From contig JAWCKG010000003.1 in NCBI GenBank assembly GCA_038852285.1, positions 1 to 64,000 of the forward strand: a stretch of DNA of 64,000 bases. Direction: 5' to 3'. The position numbers and the translations under genes are program-made. The notes under the pieces are model-generated. The model had not been told where the DNA came from. It searched no databases and saw only the letters and a list, made by a program, of their open reading frames with translations. Shown in pieces: positions 51,447-59,358 of this stretch. The number at the start of each line of letters is the position of its first letter. Position 1 is the first letter of the stretch. Origin of the DNA: Candidatus Bathyarchaeia archaeon (GTDB lineage: Archaea; Thermoproteota; Bathyarchaeia; 40CM-2-53-6; DTGE01).

Positions 51447-52544
51447 CTAGGGGAGGAAGCCGGTTTGAAGGCCAAGCTTTCCATATATAGCCTTAACTTC
51501 TTTTAGCTTGAACTTTCCGGCGAGTTCAGGTGCGATGGAAACGATCCCTACACCGCTGCTCAGCAAGCTGAGCGTAACGCCTTTTTTGATACGCATGTTC
51601 AAGGAGTGTCTCCCCATAGTGGATGGCTTCCAACCTAACATGAAGCCCCGTCTCATCAATTCTTCCAAATTCAACTCTAGGGGCTTTGGTGGAGTTATGA
51701 CCATGGTTTTAGACCCATCCCCGGCGCGAACCTCCTCAACCGGGTTAAACGGTGCCTCACCGGGTTCGCTGACAGCCTTCCCTCCACAAGCCGCACAATC
51801 CCTCCTCTTCTTTAACCCTACTATTTCAAAGCCCATATGAGCTAAGTCCACGTACATGAGTTTATCCGTAAGTTTGGGCGGCTGGTCCGTCAGCACCCTC
51901 ACCGCTTCGTATACTTGCAGGTTCGCTATTACCCCCACGATGGAGGGGTGCACGCCGACGGAGGCGCATCTAGGCAGGTTCATATTCTCCAGCTTAGGGT
52001 AAAAGCATTCAAGGCAGGTTGACTTCGACGGGAGAATTGTTGACAGGTTTCCATAAGATTGGATCGCGGAGCCAAAAACGTAGGGCACATTGTTTTTAAC
52101 GCATGCCCTGTTCACCCAGTATCGTGGTGGGAGACTGTCCAAGCCATCTACGACCACATCGACGTCCTTCACGATTGATTCAACGTTGCTGGGGGTTAAC
52201 GCTACGGGTAAAGGATCCACCTGCATGTTAGGGTTCAGTTTGAGGAGCTTCTCAGCCGCTACCTCCACCTTGGATTTTCCTACGGAGCTTAGATCGTACA
52301 GAATCTGTCGATGCAGGTCGCTTCTCGAAACAACATCTCTATCAACTAGCTTCAGGTATCCCACACCCATGGCTGCGAGTCGGATGGAAGACTCGCAGCC
52401 TAAGCCTCCAACCCCTATCACGCAAACCCTGCCCTTACTTATCTTTCTCTGCCCCTCACACCCTATTTCAGCCAAAGCGATCTGCCTTGAGTAAGCGTCC
52501 GCCCATCCTGTAAACGGCTCCTTCTCTAAATTACCTTTCAACAT
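51447..52544 (-). CDS. E1-like MoeB/ThiF/UbaA adenylyltransferase with C-terminal extension
   Basis: A 365-residue enzyme that adenylates the Gly-Gly tail of a MoaD/ThiS/SAMP-type protein. The nucleotide motif 'VIGVGGLGCESSIRLAAMGVG' (GxGGLG near 44-49), 'DLHRQILY' and 'LDSLPPRYWVN' fit. Zinc cysteines occur as 'CLEC' and 'CAAC', and a Cys in 'LPRCASVG' matches the position of the thioester Cys. About 110 residues follow the second CxxC instead of a rhodanese domain. Likely clients are the small protein at 8055-8312 and its kin. Confidence 0.9.
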   Translation of the reverse strand: MLKGNLEKEPFTGWADAYSRQIALAEIGCEGQRKISKGRVCVIGVGGLGCESSIRLAAMGVGYLKLVDRDVVSRSDLHRQILYDLSSVGKSKVEVAAEKLLKLNPNMQVDPLPVALTPSNVESIVKDVDVVVDGLDSLPPRYWVNRACVKNNVPYVFGSAIQSYGNLSTILPSKSTCLECFYPKLENMNLPRCASVGVHPSIVGVIANLQVYEAVRVLTDQPPKLTDKLMYVDLAHMGFEIVGLKKRRDCAACGGKAVSEPGEAPFNPVEEVRAGDGSKTMVITPPKPLELNLEELMRRGFMLGWKPSTMGRHSLNMRIKKGVTLSLLSSGVGIVSIAPELAGKFKLKEVKAIYGKLGLQTGFLP

Positions 52545-52664
52545 AAGCTACCAGCATTCCTTAAACCCGCTTTGCCGACAAAACTTTAATTTAGGGAAAT
52601 GGTTAAAAAGTTGTTCTTCGCTAGGCTTCTAAAGCTTTAACTCACAACATCGAGTTGAACAGGC

Positions 52665-53312
52665 TTGGGGCGCATCGTGGATTTAGGGAGGTTAACCACC
52701 GATCTAGAGGGTGTCGTGATGATTCAGGGAGTAGGGCTGACCAGCAACGTGTACCTCATCCTTGGAAGAGCTCCAAGCCTCATCGACACTGGAAGCGGGC
52801 CTCCTGAAAACCCTTTAAAGCCCATGCTCTTGAAGGCGGGAGTGAAGCCTGAAAGCCTGAGAACCGTGATTCTTACACATCATCATCCAGACCATGCGGG
52901 CGGATTGGAGGAGCTCACAGGGTTGGGCGTTCAAGTAATGGCCCACCCCGACGCCGTGGCGAGGATCAAAGGCGACTTCGAGGTGAGGGCGGTGATGGAT
53001 GGCAGCACCGTGTCGGCGGGTCATTTAACCTTCAAGATTCTTCACACCCCAGGCCATACCCCAGACGCCATATGCCTATACAACCACGCTTATCAAATAC
53101 TTTTTTCAGGGGACACGGTGTTTCCAGGAGGAAGCTTCGGTAGGACGGATTTACCTGGCGGAGACTCCGGTAAGTTGATGGTATCCCTTAAGAGGCTTAA
53201 CAATTTACAGGTCAGACATCTCCTGCCAGGTCATGAAACCCCAGTGGTTGGAGGGGGAAGCAAGCATTTAGCCGCGAGCCTTCAAAGCGCCCTAGAATAC
53301 TTATCTCCGTAA
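52665..53312 (+). CDS. Metallo-beta-lactamase-fold hydrolase
   Basis: A 215-residue MBL-fold protein of the glyoxalase-II-like group. The metal motif 'THHHPDHAGG' (HxHxDH) is near 67-76; later His and Asp residues are in 'HTPGHTPD' and 'LFSGDTVFPGG'. Members hydrolyse thioesters, lactones or phosphoesters; substrate cannot be set from sequence. The start is TTG 52665 or GTG 52677. The 3' end overlaps the moaE gene on the other strand by 12 bases. Confidence 0.88.
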   Translation: MGRIVDLGRLTTDLEGVVMIQGVGLTSNVYLILGRAPSLIDTGSGPPENPLKPMLLKAGVKPESLRTVILTHHHPDHAGGLEELTGLGVQVMAHPDAVARIKGDFEVRAVMDGSTVSAGHLTFKILHTPGHTPDAICLYNHAYQILFSGDTVFPGGSFGRTDLPGGDSGKLMVSLKRLNNLQVRHLLPGHETPVVGGGSKHLAASLQSALEYLSP

Positions 53313-53753
53313 CCCTTCCCCGGTAACCCAGTATTCTTCTCCCTTGCGTAGATATTCTTTTTTCCAAATGGCCGCCTCGGATTTAACCATTTCAACAGTG
53401 TCCTCCAACGCGGGGAACACCTCAGACCTAGAGGAGCCGGCCACCGCGACGGCCATGATTAAGTCACCTACGTTCAAGCTGCCCGTCACATGGCCTATGT
53501 ACACTTCCCTCACGCCATGCTTCTTCTTAACATCCTCCGCTATGCGGTTGAACGCTTCCTCCGCCACCTCTCTGTAAGCCTCCGTTTCCAGTTTCCTCAC
53601 CGCTTCCCCGGACTTCGCGTATCCTCTAACCACCCCGAAGAAGCAGGCTACCGCTCCAACTTCAGGACCTTTATCCTTGAAGACGTTCTTCAAGAAAACT
53701 GTGATCGACAGCTTGTCTTTACCCCATATACCGCGAGGCTTAAAACCCCTCAA
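53301..53753 (-). CDS. moaE: Molybdopterin synthase catalytic subunit MoaE
   Basis: A 150-residue MoaE subunit adding the dithiolene sulfur to precursor Z together with MoaD. 'VGAVACFFGVVRG' near 32-44, 'ETEAYREVAEEAFNRI' and the lysine region 'AIWKKEYL' are characteristic. It supplies molybdopterin to the hydroxylase encoded at 37.9-41.6 kb and any other Mo/W enzymes. Its neighbours here are unrelated, so the cofactor genes are scattered. Confidence 0.92.
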   Translation of the reverse strand: MRGFKPRGIWGKDKLSITVFLKNVFKDKGPEVGAVACFFGVVRGYAKSGEAVRKLETEAYREVAEEAFNRIAEDVKKKHGVREVYIGHVTGSLNVGDLIMAVAVAGSSRSEVFPALEDTVEMVKSEAAIWKKEYLRKGEEYWVTGEGLRR

Positions 53754-53851
53754 GCCATTCCACCATTCCAGTTCTCATTAGATGAAACTTGTTTATTAAA
53801 TCAAATGCTCCAAAAAACATTTCTTCCACTTAAGTCTATACGAACCGTTCG

Positions 53852-54352
53852 GTGGCGATGTTGCGAGTTGCCGTGATGGCAGACACCCATGACAACGTTC
53901 CTCTAATAAAGCGAGCGGTAAAAAAGATCAATAAATTGGACGCCGAGCTTGCCATACACTGCGGTGACTTCAGCGCCCCCTTCGCCGTCGACCCATATGA
54001 GGCGCTGGAAGCTCCCATGATCAGCGTGTATGGTAATAACGACGCTGAAAAGGAGTTGATTAGAGGCAGACTTAACAACATGGGAAAGGAGGTGAAGGGG
54101 AGGTTCGCGTTTCTGGATGTTGAAGGAGTTAAGGTGGCTGTAACCCATGGAGACGAGGCGGATTTATTAACGATGCTTGAGGGGTCAGGGGTTAACCTGA
54201 TCTTGCACGGTCACACCCATCGATTTGAAGTAAAACATGTAGAAGATACGGTTGTGTTGAACCCAGGCGAGGTATGTGGGTACCTCACAGGAAAGCCAAC
54301 CCTAGCCTTAGTGGAGCTCCCTAAAATGGAGGTTAAGATGATAAAGCTTTAG
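53852..54352 (+). CDS. Metallophosphoesterase, YfcE/MJ0936 family
   Basis: A 166-residue calcineurin-like phosphodiesterase. Metal-site residues are in 'MADTHDN' (D-x-H), 'IHCGDF', 'GNND', 'THGDE' and 'LHGHTH'. Members hydrolyse phosphodiesters in vitro; cellular substrate is unknown. The start is GTG 53852 or ATG 53858. The RNA methyltransferase gene follows nine bases after the stop. Confidence 0.9.
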   Translation: MAMLRVAVMADTHDNVPLIKRAVKKINKLDAELAIHCGDFSAPFAVDPYEALEAPMISVYGNNDAEKELIRGRLNNMGKEVKGRFAFLDVEGVKVAVTHGDEADLLTMLEGSGVNLILHGHTHRFEVKHVEDTVVLNPGEVCGYLTGKPTLALVELPKMEVKMIKL

Positions 54353-54361
54353 CCCCGGGAA

Positions 54362-55555
54362 GTGGTTGAAGCGTTAAAGCTAAGGGATGAAGCTGAGCGG
54401 CTAGGCTTCTCCGAGGACGCGGTAAAGATATTACAGGACGTTTATGGAGCGAAAGCTGGGGAAGCGGCTGAAGCCATGAAAAGGCCGTGTCCAAAATATT
54501 ATTTTAGAGTGAACACGCTTAAGGCTTCGGTTGGGGAAGTTAAGTCCAATCTGAGAGCTCAGGGCATAAATGCTTTTCAAGATCCCCATCTTCCAGAGGC
54601 ATTATACGTTCAAGTTGACGGTCCTTTCACCATACCGCTTTATGAGAAGCGGGTAGTGGTTGATAGAGCTACAGCCGAGTCTGTTCTGCAGGGTGCTCAC
54701 GTCTACGCCCCCGGAGTGAAATCGTGCAGGAAGCTTAAGGTAGGAGACCTCGTCACTGTGGTGGATGATGTTGGTCAACCGGTTGGCAGCGGAAAGGCGT
54801 TGATGAGTGAAACCCAGGTGTTGACGGCTCGAGGAGGGCTGGCCGTTTTAGTAACGGACCATGTATACCGGGTTCCCAGCTTAAGGGAGCTTGAAGAGTA
54901 TCAACGTGGGTTAATATACCCACAATCCCTACCAGCCATTTTAACAACCATCGTCCTCCACCCGGAGCCTTGGATGACGATCGCGGATTTAAACTGCTCC
55001 CCTGGCGGAAAATTATCCCATGTATGCCAGCTAACGGGTAATCAAGCTGAGGTTTACGGCATGGACAGGTCAGTGAGGAAGGTCAAGAGGGCTGAGGAAA
55101 CCCTAAAACGGCTTGGATGTCGCAACGTTACATTGACGGTTCAAGACACTAGATACGTGGATGTCGACCATCCTAACTTACAAGTGGACGCGTGCCTAGT
55201 TGACCCTCCATGCAGCTCGCTCGGGGTAACGCCTAAGTTGCGTTTAAGCTTAAAGCGGAAAACAGTTCAAGCGTTAAGCGCTTATCAAATCCAGTTTCTG
55301 AAGGCTGCGTCCCGAATCTTGAAGCCTGGAGGTAAACTGGTTTACAGTGTTTGCACCTTTACAGTGGAGGAGTGCGAGTGTGTCGTGGGGCAAGCAGGTG
55401 AGTTTGGTTTAGAGCTTATACCCCAAAAGCCCTTCCTGGGATGTGGAGGTTTCAGGGGAGCTCTTTCAGAATGGCGCTTGGTTCAACGATTCCATCCCCA
55501 TACGCATGGAACCGGATATTTCATAGCGTTGCTCCAGAAGAAAGCCTCCTCATAA
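54362..55555 (+). CDS. NOP2/Sun-type RNA (cytosine-C5) methyltransferase with PUA domain
   Basis: A 397-residue SAM-dependent RNA methyltransferase. After an N-terminal helical part, a PUA domain (about 95-175, 'VVVDRATAESVLQGAHVYAPGV') precedes the Rossmann domain with 'LNCSPGGKLSH', motif IV 'DPPCSSLGV' and motif VI 'YSVCTFT'. The last two Cys residues are the release and catalytic cysteines of NSUN enzymes. Motif I is usually D-x-C-A-A-P-G-G-K, so 'NCSPGGK' is a variant. The PUA arrangement resembles NSUN6, a tRNA C72 methyltransferase. Start is GTG. Confidence 0.92.
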   Translation: MVEALKLRDEAERLGFSEDAVKILQDVYGAKAGEAAEAMKRPCPKYYFRVNTLKASVGEVKSNLRAQGINAFQDPHLPEALYVQVDGPFTIPLYEKRVVVDRATAESVLQGAHVYAPGVKSCRKLKVGDLVTVVDDVGQPVGSGKALMSETQVLTARGGLAVLVTDHVYRVPSLRELEEYQRGLIYPQSLPAILTTIVLHPEPWMTIADLNCSPGGKLSHVCQLTGNQAEVYGMDRSVRKVKRAEETLKRLGCRNVTLTVQDTRYVDVDHPNLQVDACLVDPPCSSLGVTPKLRLSLKRKTVQALSAYQIQFLKAASRILKPGGKLVYSVCTFTVEECECVVGQAGEFGLELIPQKPFLGCGGFRGALSEWRLVQRFHPHTHGTGYFIALLQKKASS

Positions 55556-55631
55556 TATCCCTTGAACGGAGTCTGCTACCCGTGGAGGCGATTAAAGTTT
55601 AAATTTTCACCAGCCACGTGTATTTTTCACG

Positions 55632-56162
55632 TTAAACCTTGTGTTTAACCGCCCTGGATTTAATAGGCTTCCTCTTCAACCTTGTGCCGCACGTTTCGCA
55701 TATTTTTAACGTTGGGTTATCCAATTTTCTATGACAGGCGGGACAGTAAATCGCCCATCCGAGGAGTTTACTGATCCCCTTAGTGGCTAGGGACCTATAC
55801 TCTAAATTTAAGTATTCCGCCACGTTCTGGACAGCGAAATCGTCAGTTATAATGATCGGCTCTAAACCCTCGGCGTTTAACTCTTCAGCCAAAGCCAACA
55901 GGTCTTTATCGGCCTCTGATAACTCCGCCTGCTCCCCCAGACTCATACAAACTTCCTCGATTCTTCGTTTAAACCTAAGCGTTGGGGTCCTGACATACAT
56001 TGCTCCTGACGCGATGCTAGATTCCACCCTCAGCTTGGAGAGCTCACCAGATCTAAGCTCACCTAGTATGGATGGCGTTGTGTACGCTTTAGCTTGTGCC
56101 GTTTGAGGGTTTAACCCCATTATTAAAGATGTAGAGTCCAGAACCATGACTTTTTTAGGCAA
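55632..56162 (-). CDS. nob1: rRNA maturation endonuclease Nob1
   Basis: A 176-residue PIN-domain nuclease that cleaves the 3' end of 16S rRNA. The PIN aspartates are in 'VLDSTSLIMG', 'SEADKDLLALA' and 'IITDDFAVQNVA'; the C-terminal zinc ribbon has 'CPACHRKL' and 'CETCGTRL' followed by a basic tail. TTG 56162 is preceded by GGAGGAAA. A TATA box at 56191-56200 places transcription start just at that ribosome-binding site. Confidence 0.95.
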   Translation of the reverse strand: MPKKVMVLDSTSLIMGLNPQTAQAKAYTTPSILGELRSGELSKLRVESSIASGAMYVRTPTLRFKRRIEEVCMSLGEQAELSEADKDLLALAEELNAEGLEPIIITDDFAVQNVAEYLNLEYRSLATKGISKLLGWAIYCPACHRKLDNPTLKICETCGTRLKRKPIKSRAVKHKV

Positions 56163-56190
56163 TTTCCTCCAAACTGTGAAATTTCCGTGG

Positions 56191-56200
56191 CGTATAAATG
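56191..56200 (-). promoter_or_regulatory. TATA box for nob1
   Basis: CATTTATACG on the minus strand gives predicted transcription start near 56170, a few bases before the TTG start of nob1. The leader would be very short but includes GGAGG. Confidence 0.5.
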
Positions 56201-56417
56201 TTGCGTGATTTGTTACGGTCGATGTGTGAGCTAATTATTCCGTGGCATCCGATTGACCGCTGATGGCTTATGGGTTTCCTCAAGTTACTCACTTTGAAGG
56301 AGAAGGAGGTAAAAGCTTCTAACAATTCCCCTGCTTTCACATGTCGCGAGGCGGCATTAAAAAGATTTAAAGGCGCTTTCATCCTCGAAGCTTTGTAGGT
56401 GAATTTCGAAAGTAACC

Positions 56418-57287
56418 TCACTTTATGTTTTGTCTTTGGATGAGCGCGTCTCTAAGCGTTAGTTTATAAAGGCTTTTTTTCAAATGATCGCGGTCGAATC
56501 TAACGAAACATGCTTTATGAGGGGACCTTTTAATCGTAATCTTATCTGAGGGTTTAATTTTTTTCGAGTAGAATCCGTCTACTGTGACGACCAAGGGGTC
56601 CTCCTCCTGGATAGTGGATACCGTTATATCCTCATCGCTCGGAACAATGATCGATTTTACAGGGCCGAGGGGGCAGATGAACACAATGTTAAACGCGTTT
56701 ATGGATGGGTGTAGAACCGGCCCTCCCGCTGAGAATGCGTGCGCTGTGGAGCCTATAGGCGTAGAAATTAAGATTCCATCGGCGCTGAAGCGGGTTAACT
56801 CCTCGTTACTTAGGGAAACGGTAAATCTCAACAACTTTGAGGGCATTGTAGATGTTAAAAGCACCTCGTTCAGTCCATCAACCGTGAACAAATCATTCAC
56901 GTGTAGTGATAGCTTCATATGCTTCTCCAAAACGTAATCTCCGCTGAGGGATCTTTTTATGGCGTCTTCAGCCTCCTCAGGGCTGACCTCGGTTAAGAAG
57001 CCCCTCCTCCCTAGGTTTATAGCCAGTATGGGGGTTTCGGGGTTAGGAATCCACATGCACGTCCGGAGAACGGTTCCATCACCTCCTAAGGTAACGATGA
57101 TGTCCGTCAGCATTTGATCCATCGGAACGCCCCTCCCTAAACGCACGTGTCTCGCTAAATTCTTTTCGTAGACGACCTCAACGTCCAAGGAGTTTATGAA
57201 TTTAGCCAGTTTTACGGCTTCTTGAACTGCCAGCTTGTTCTCCAGTTTAGCTATCAAACCCAAGCGCTTCAATTTCAACAAGACCAC
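56418..57287 (-). CDS. NAD kinase
   Basis: A 289-residue enzyme phosphorylating NAD to NADP. The signature 'TLGGDGTVLRTC' is near 66-77 and 'SADGILISTPIGSTAHAFSAGGPVLHP' (key residues TPIGSTAHAFSAGGP) follows. Supplying NADP suits the NADP-linked hydrogenase, but this is a housekeeping gene. GTG start. The gene is separate from the other NAD-kinase-superfamily gene at 61022-62131. Confidence 0.95.
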   Translation of the reverse strand: MVLLKLKRLGLIAKLENKLAVQEAVKLAKFINSLDVEVVYEKNLARHVRLGRGVPMDQMLTDIIVTLGGDGTVLRTCMWIPNPETPILAINLGRRGFLTEVSPEEAEDAIKRSLSGDYVLEKHMKLSLHVNDLFTVDGLNEVLLTSTMPSKLLRFTVSLSNEELTRFSADGILISTPIGSTAHAFSAGGPVLHPSINAFNIVFICPLGPVKSIIVPSDEDITVSTIQEEDPLVVTVDGFYSKKIKPSDKITIKRSPHKACFVRFDRDHLKKSLYKLTLRDALIQRQNIK

Positions 57288-57418
57288 GGCCCAGCCCTAC
57301 TCCCTCGGAGATTCCGATAAAATTTCGTCGAAGCGGTTAAAAACCGTAGCGTTATAAGTTACATGTCATAACCTCTAACGGGACCGTGGAATTTAGGTAA
57401 GGCGATGGGCCGGTTAGG

Positions 57419-58129
57419 TTGAATCATTCTAGCCTTCAAACATCGAGTATACCTACGGGCATAGTAAACCTCGATAGGGCTATGGGAGGAGGCTTACCAA
57501 TTAACGCGCTCACGCTAATCTACGGCCCCGCATCAACTGGCAAGACTACTTTAATTCTACAAACCTCGTTCCAAGCGGCGCTGATGGGCTTCAAGGTCAT
57601 TTACATCGACGCGGATAGATCTTTTTCCCCCGAAAGGTTTTCTCTAATAGCTGGGAAGAACCATAAAAAGGTTAGCCCAAACATTTTAGTCTTTCAGCCT
57701 GAAAACTTCAACGATCAAACGACGATCATTGAAAACCTTGAGAAATATGTTACTCCATCTGTGGCTTTGGTGGCGGTTGACTCTGTTACAACCCTATATC
57801 GAGCGTCTCCATCCACATTTGAGGGGAGACTCTCACTGAACAAGGAGCTGACCAGACAATTAGCGTACCTAACAGATCTCGCAGTTACCCATAATGTAGC
57901 GGTTGTAGTCTCAAGCCAAGTACACTCGCGTCTAGATCGAAACTTTATGCTCATAGAGCCTGTTGCTAAGAGAACACTTATACACTGGTCAAGAAACATC
58001 ATTCATCTAACCGACACGGGAAACTCATCAGTTAAGGAAGTTCGTTTAGAACGACTCCTAGGTCAGGAGGTTAACATCGCCTTCAAAGTCAAGTTGACGT
58101 TGGAAGGTTTAATAGACTTCATCAGTTAA
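57419..58129 (+). CDS. radB: RadB-like RecA-family ATPase
   Basis: A 236-residue single-domain RecA-fold protein without the N-terminal HhH domain of RadA. Walker A is 'GPASTGKTT' near 36-44 and Walker B-like 'VALVAVDSV'. Archaeal RadB is thought to help homologous recombination. Length and motif pattern are normal for RadB. The start is TTG with TTAGG just upstream. CarS follows after 32 bases. Confidence 0.88.
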   Translation: MNHSSLQTSSIPTGIVNLDRAMGGGLPINALTLIYGPASTGKTTLILQTSFQAALMGFKVIYIDADRSFSPERFSLIAGKNHKKVSPNILVFQPENFNDQTTIIENLEKYVTPSVALVAVDSVTTLYRASPSTFEGRLSLNKELTRQLAYLTDLAVTHNVAVVVSSQVHSRLDRNFMLIEPVAKRTLIHWSRNIIHLTDTGNSSVKEVRLERLLGQEVNIAFKVKLTLEGLIDFIS

Positions 58130-58161
58130 CGGAGACACAACTGTTTAGGGCGAGTGAGAAA

Positions 58162-58659
58162 ATGTTAACGGTTTACGATCTCTTAACGTTAATATATTTT
58201 ATCGCACCCGCTTACGCCGCAAACTCCACCCCTGTTCTCTTCGCTGGCGGAAGAGCGCTGGATTTAGGGAGAAACTTTCTTGATGGGGAAAGAATTCTCG
58301 GGTCTCATAAAACTGTCCGAGGTACCCTAGGCGGGTTGCTCTCCGGCTTCGCCGTTTCCATTATAGAGTACGCGCTCATGCCTGTTCATCATCCATGTTT
58401 AGGGTTCGCCGTCTCAGTCGGCTCAATTTTAGGGGATTTGACTGGGGCCTTCCTGAAAAGGCGAGCTGGGATTAAGCCAGGGGATCCAGCGCCCATCCTT
58501 GACCAGCTTGACTTTGTTTTAGGCGCCGCTTTACTGTCCTATCCATTTTGGAACTTCACGCCGTTTATCGTGCTTGTCGCCGTGCTTATCACCCCGCCCA
58601 TTCACCTCGCAGCAAACGTGATCGCCTACTTGCTTGGATTAAAGGACAAGTACTGGTGA
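58162..58659 (+). CDS. carS: CDP-archaeol synthase
   Basis: A 165-residue membrane enzyme activating archaetidic acid with CTP in lipid synthesis. It has about five transmembrane helices. The conserved loop 'GRNFLDGERILGSHKTVRG' is near residues 36-54 and 'GDLTGAFLKRRAGIKPGDPAPILDQLDF' (key 'KRR', 'PILDQLDF') later. This gene is diagnostic of ether-lipid archaea. Confidence 0.94.
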   Translation: MLTVYDLLTLIYFIAPAYAANSTPVLFAGGRALDLGRNFLDGERILGSHKTVRGTLGGLLSGFAVSIIEYALMPVHHPCLGFAVSVGSILGDLTGAFLKRRAGIKPGDPAPILDQLDFVLGAALLSYPFWNFTPFIVLVAVLITPPIHLAANVIAYLLGLKDKYW

Positions 58660-58660
58660 A

Positions 58661-59110
58661 TTACCCAGCCCCTATTTTAGATTGTAACATAACGTTGGTG
58701 TAGTAAAACGATAGGAGCGTTATGACCGCTCCGATTAAAAGCAATATATAGGCTTGCCTAGGCCTATACGCGTATTTAGTGCTCCTAAACATCATGTATA
58801 GCCCTGAGATCCCCAAAACATATACTATGCCGGCAACTATGCTTTCGTTCAGGGTTTGAATGTGAATATTTCCTCTATAGATAAAAGTCCAGCCTCCTCC
58901 TCTAGGAAGGAGCGCTAACGGCTCCTCCATTAAGTTGTAGATTCCCCCAGCCGCCATAAACGCTGAGAAAACCAAAACCAAGCCAAAAAATATTTTCAAC
59001 ATCGTGTCCACGTACCTTGATGGGATTCCTCCCCTAACCCTGAACACGTATCGTAAGCCTTTCCAAGCCCTTTTAAACCTAGATGACGGGCTCCTCAAGC
59101 CATGCACCAT
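58661..59110 (-). CDS. Hypothetical membrane protein, 3 helices
   Basis: A 149-residue protein with a basic N-terminal 35 residues and hydrophobic helices at about 36-57, 88-108 and 116-138. An outward or inward loop (58-85) holds 'LLPRGGGWTFIYRGNI'. No family is recognised. The gene is convergent with carS, their stops being adjacent. Confidence 0.65.
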   Translation of the reverse strand: MVHGLRSPSSRFKRAWKGLRYVFRVRGGIPSRYVDTMLKIFFGLVLVFSAFMAAGGIYNLMEEPLALLPRGGGWTFIYRGNIHIQTLNESIVAGIVYVLGISGLYMMFRSTKYAYRPRQAYILLLIGAVITLLSFYYTNVMLQSKIGAG

Positions 59111-59162
59111 CCCAGCAGAGCTATGAGAAGCATTGAAGAAGATTAAAATATTTCTATAACGC

Positions 59163-59172
59163 TTTTAAATAG
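59163..59172 (+). promoter_or_regulatory. TATA box for zinc-ribbon/gcvT transcript
   Basis: TTTTAAATAG is centred about 28 bases before the TTG of the small zinc-ribbon gene, so the transcript may be leaderless or nearly so. Confidence 0.45.
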
Positions 59173-59196
59173 TTGGGTCTTAACCCGTGAGCCATC

Positions 59197-59358
59197 TTGC
59201 CGCAAAAGATATTTTGTGAGGGATGTGGAGTAATCCTCTACGAAGGACTGGAGCTGGAGTCCCCTATAGAGGTGATTCAAAGACATAACGGCGTCTGCCC
59301 TAAGTGTGGGAAGAAACTGGATTATAACTGCGATAACGTGAAGATTGAGGGCAGGTAA
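59197..59358 (+). CDS. Small zinc-ribbon protein
   Basis: A 53-residue protein. The product has 'CEGCG' near residue 7 and 'CPKCGKKL' near 36, giving two CxxC pairs for one zinc, plus a further Cys. Similar small proteins occur in archaea, some in RNA or transcription factors, but the role is unknown. A TATA box is 25 bases upstream. The frame overlaps the proposed gcvT start by 14 bases, which suggests translational coupling. Confidence 0.6.
   Translation: MPQKIFCEGCGVILYEGLELESPIEVIQRHNGVCPKCGKKLDYNCDNVKIEGR

Noticed and set aside
56155-56421. 88-codon minus-strand frame that neatly fills the gap between NAD kinase and nob1
   Set aside because: Its composition is not protein-like in the second half, and nob1 has its own TATA box (56191-56200) and GGAGG inside the frame, so it is probably leader/promoter sequence.
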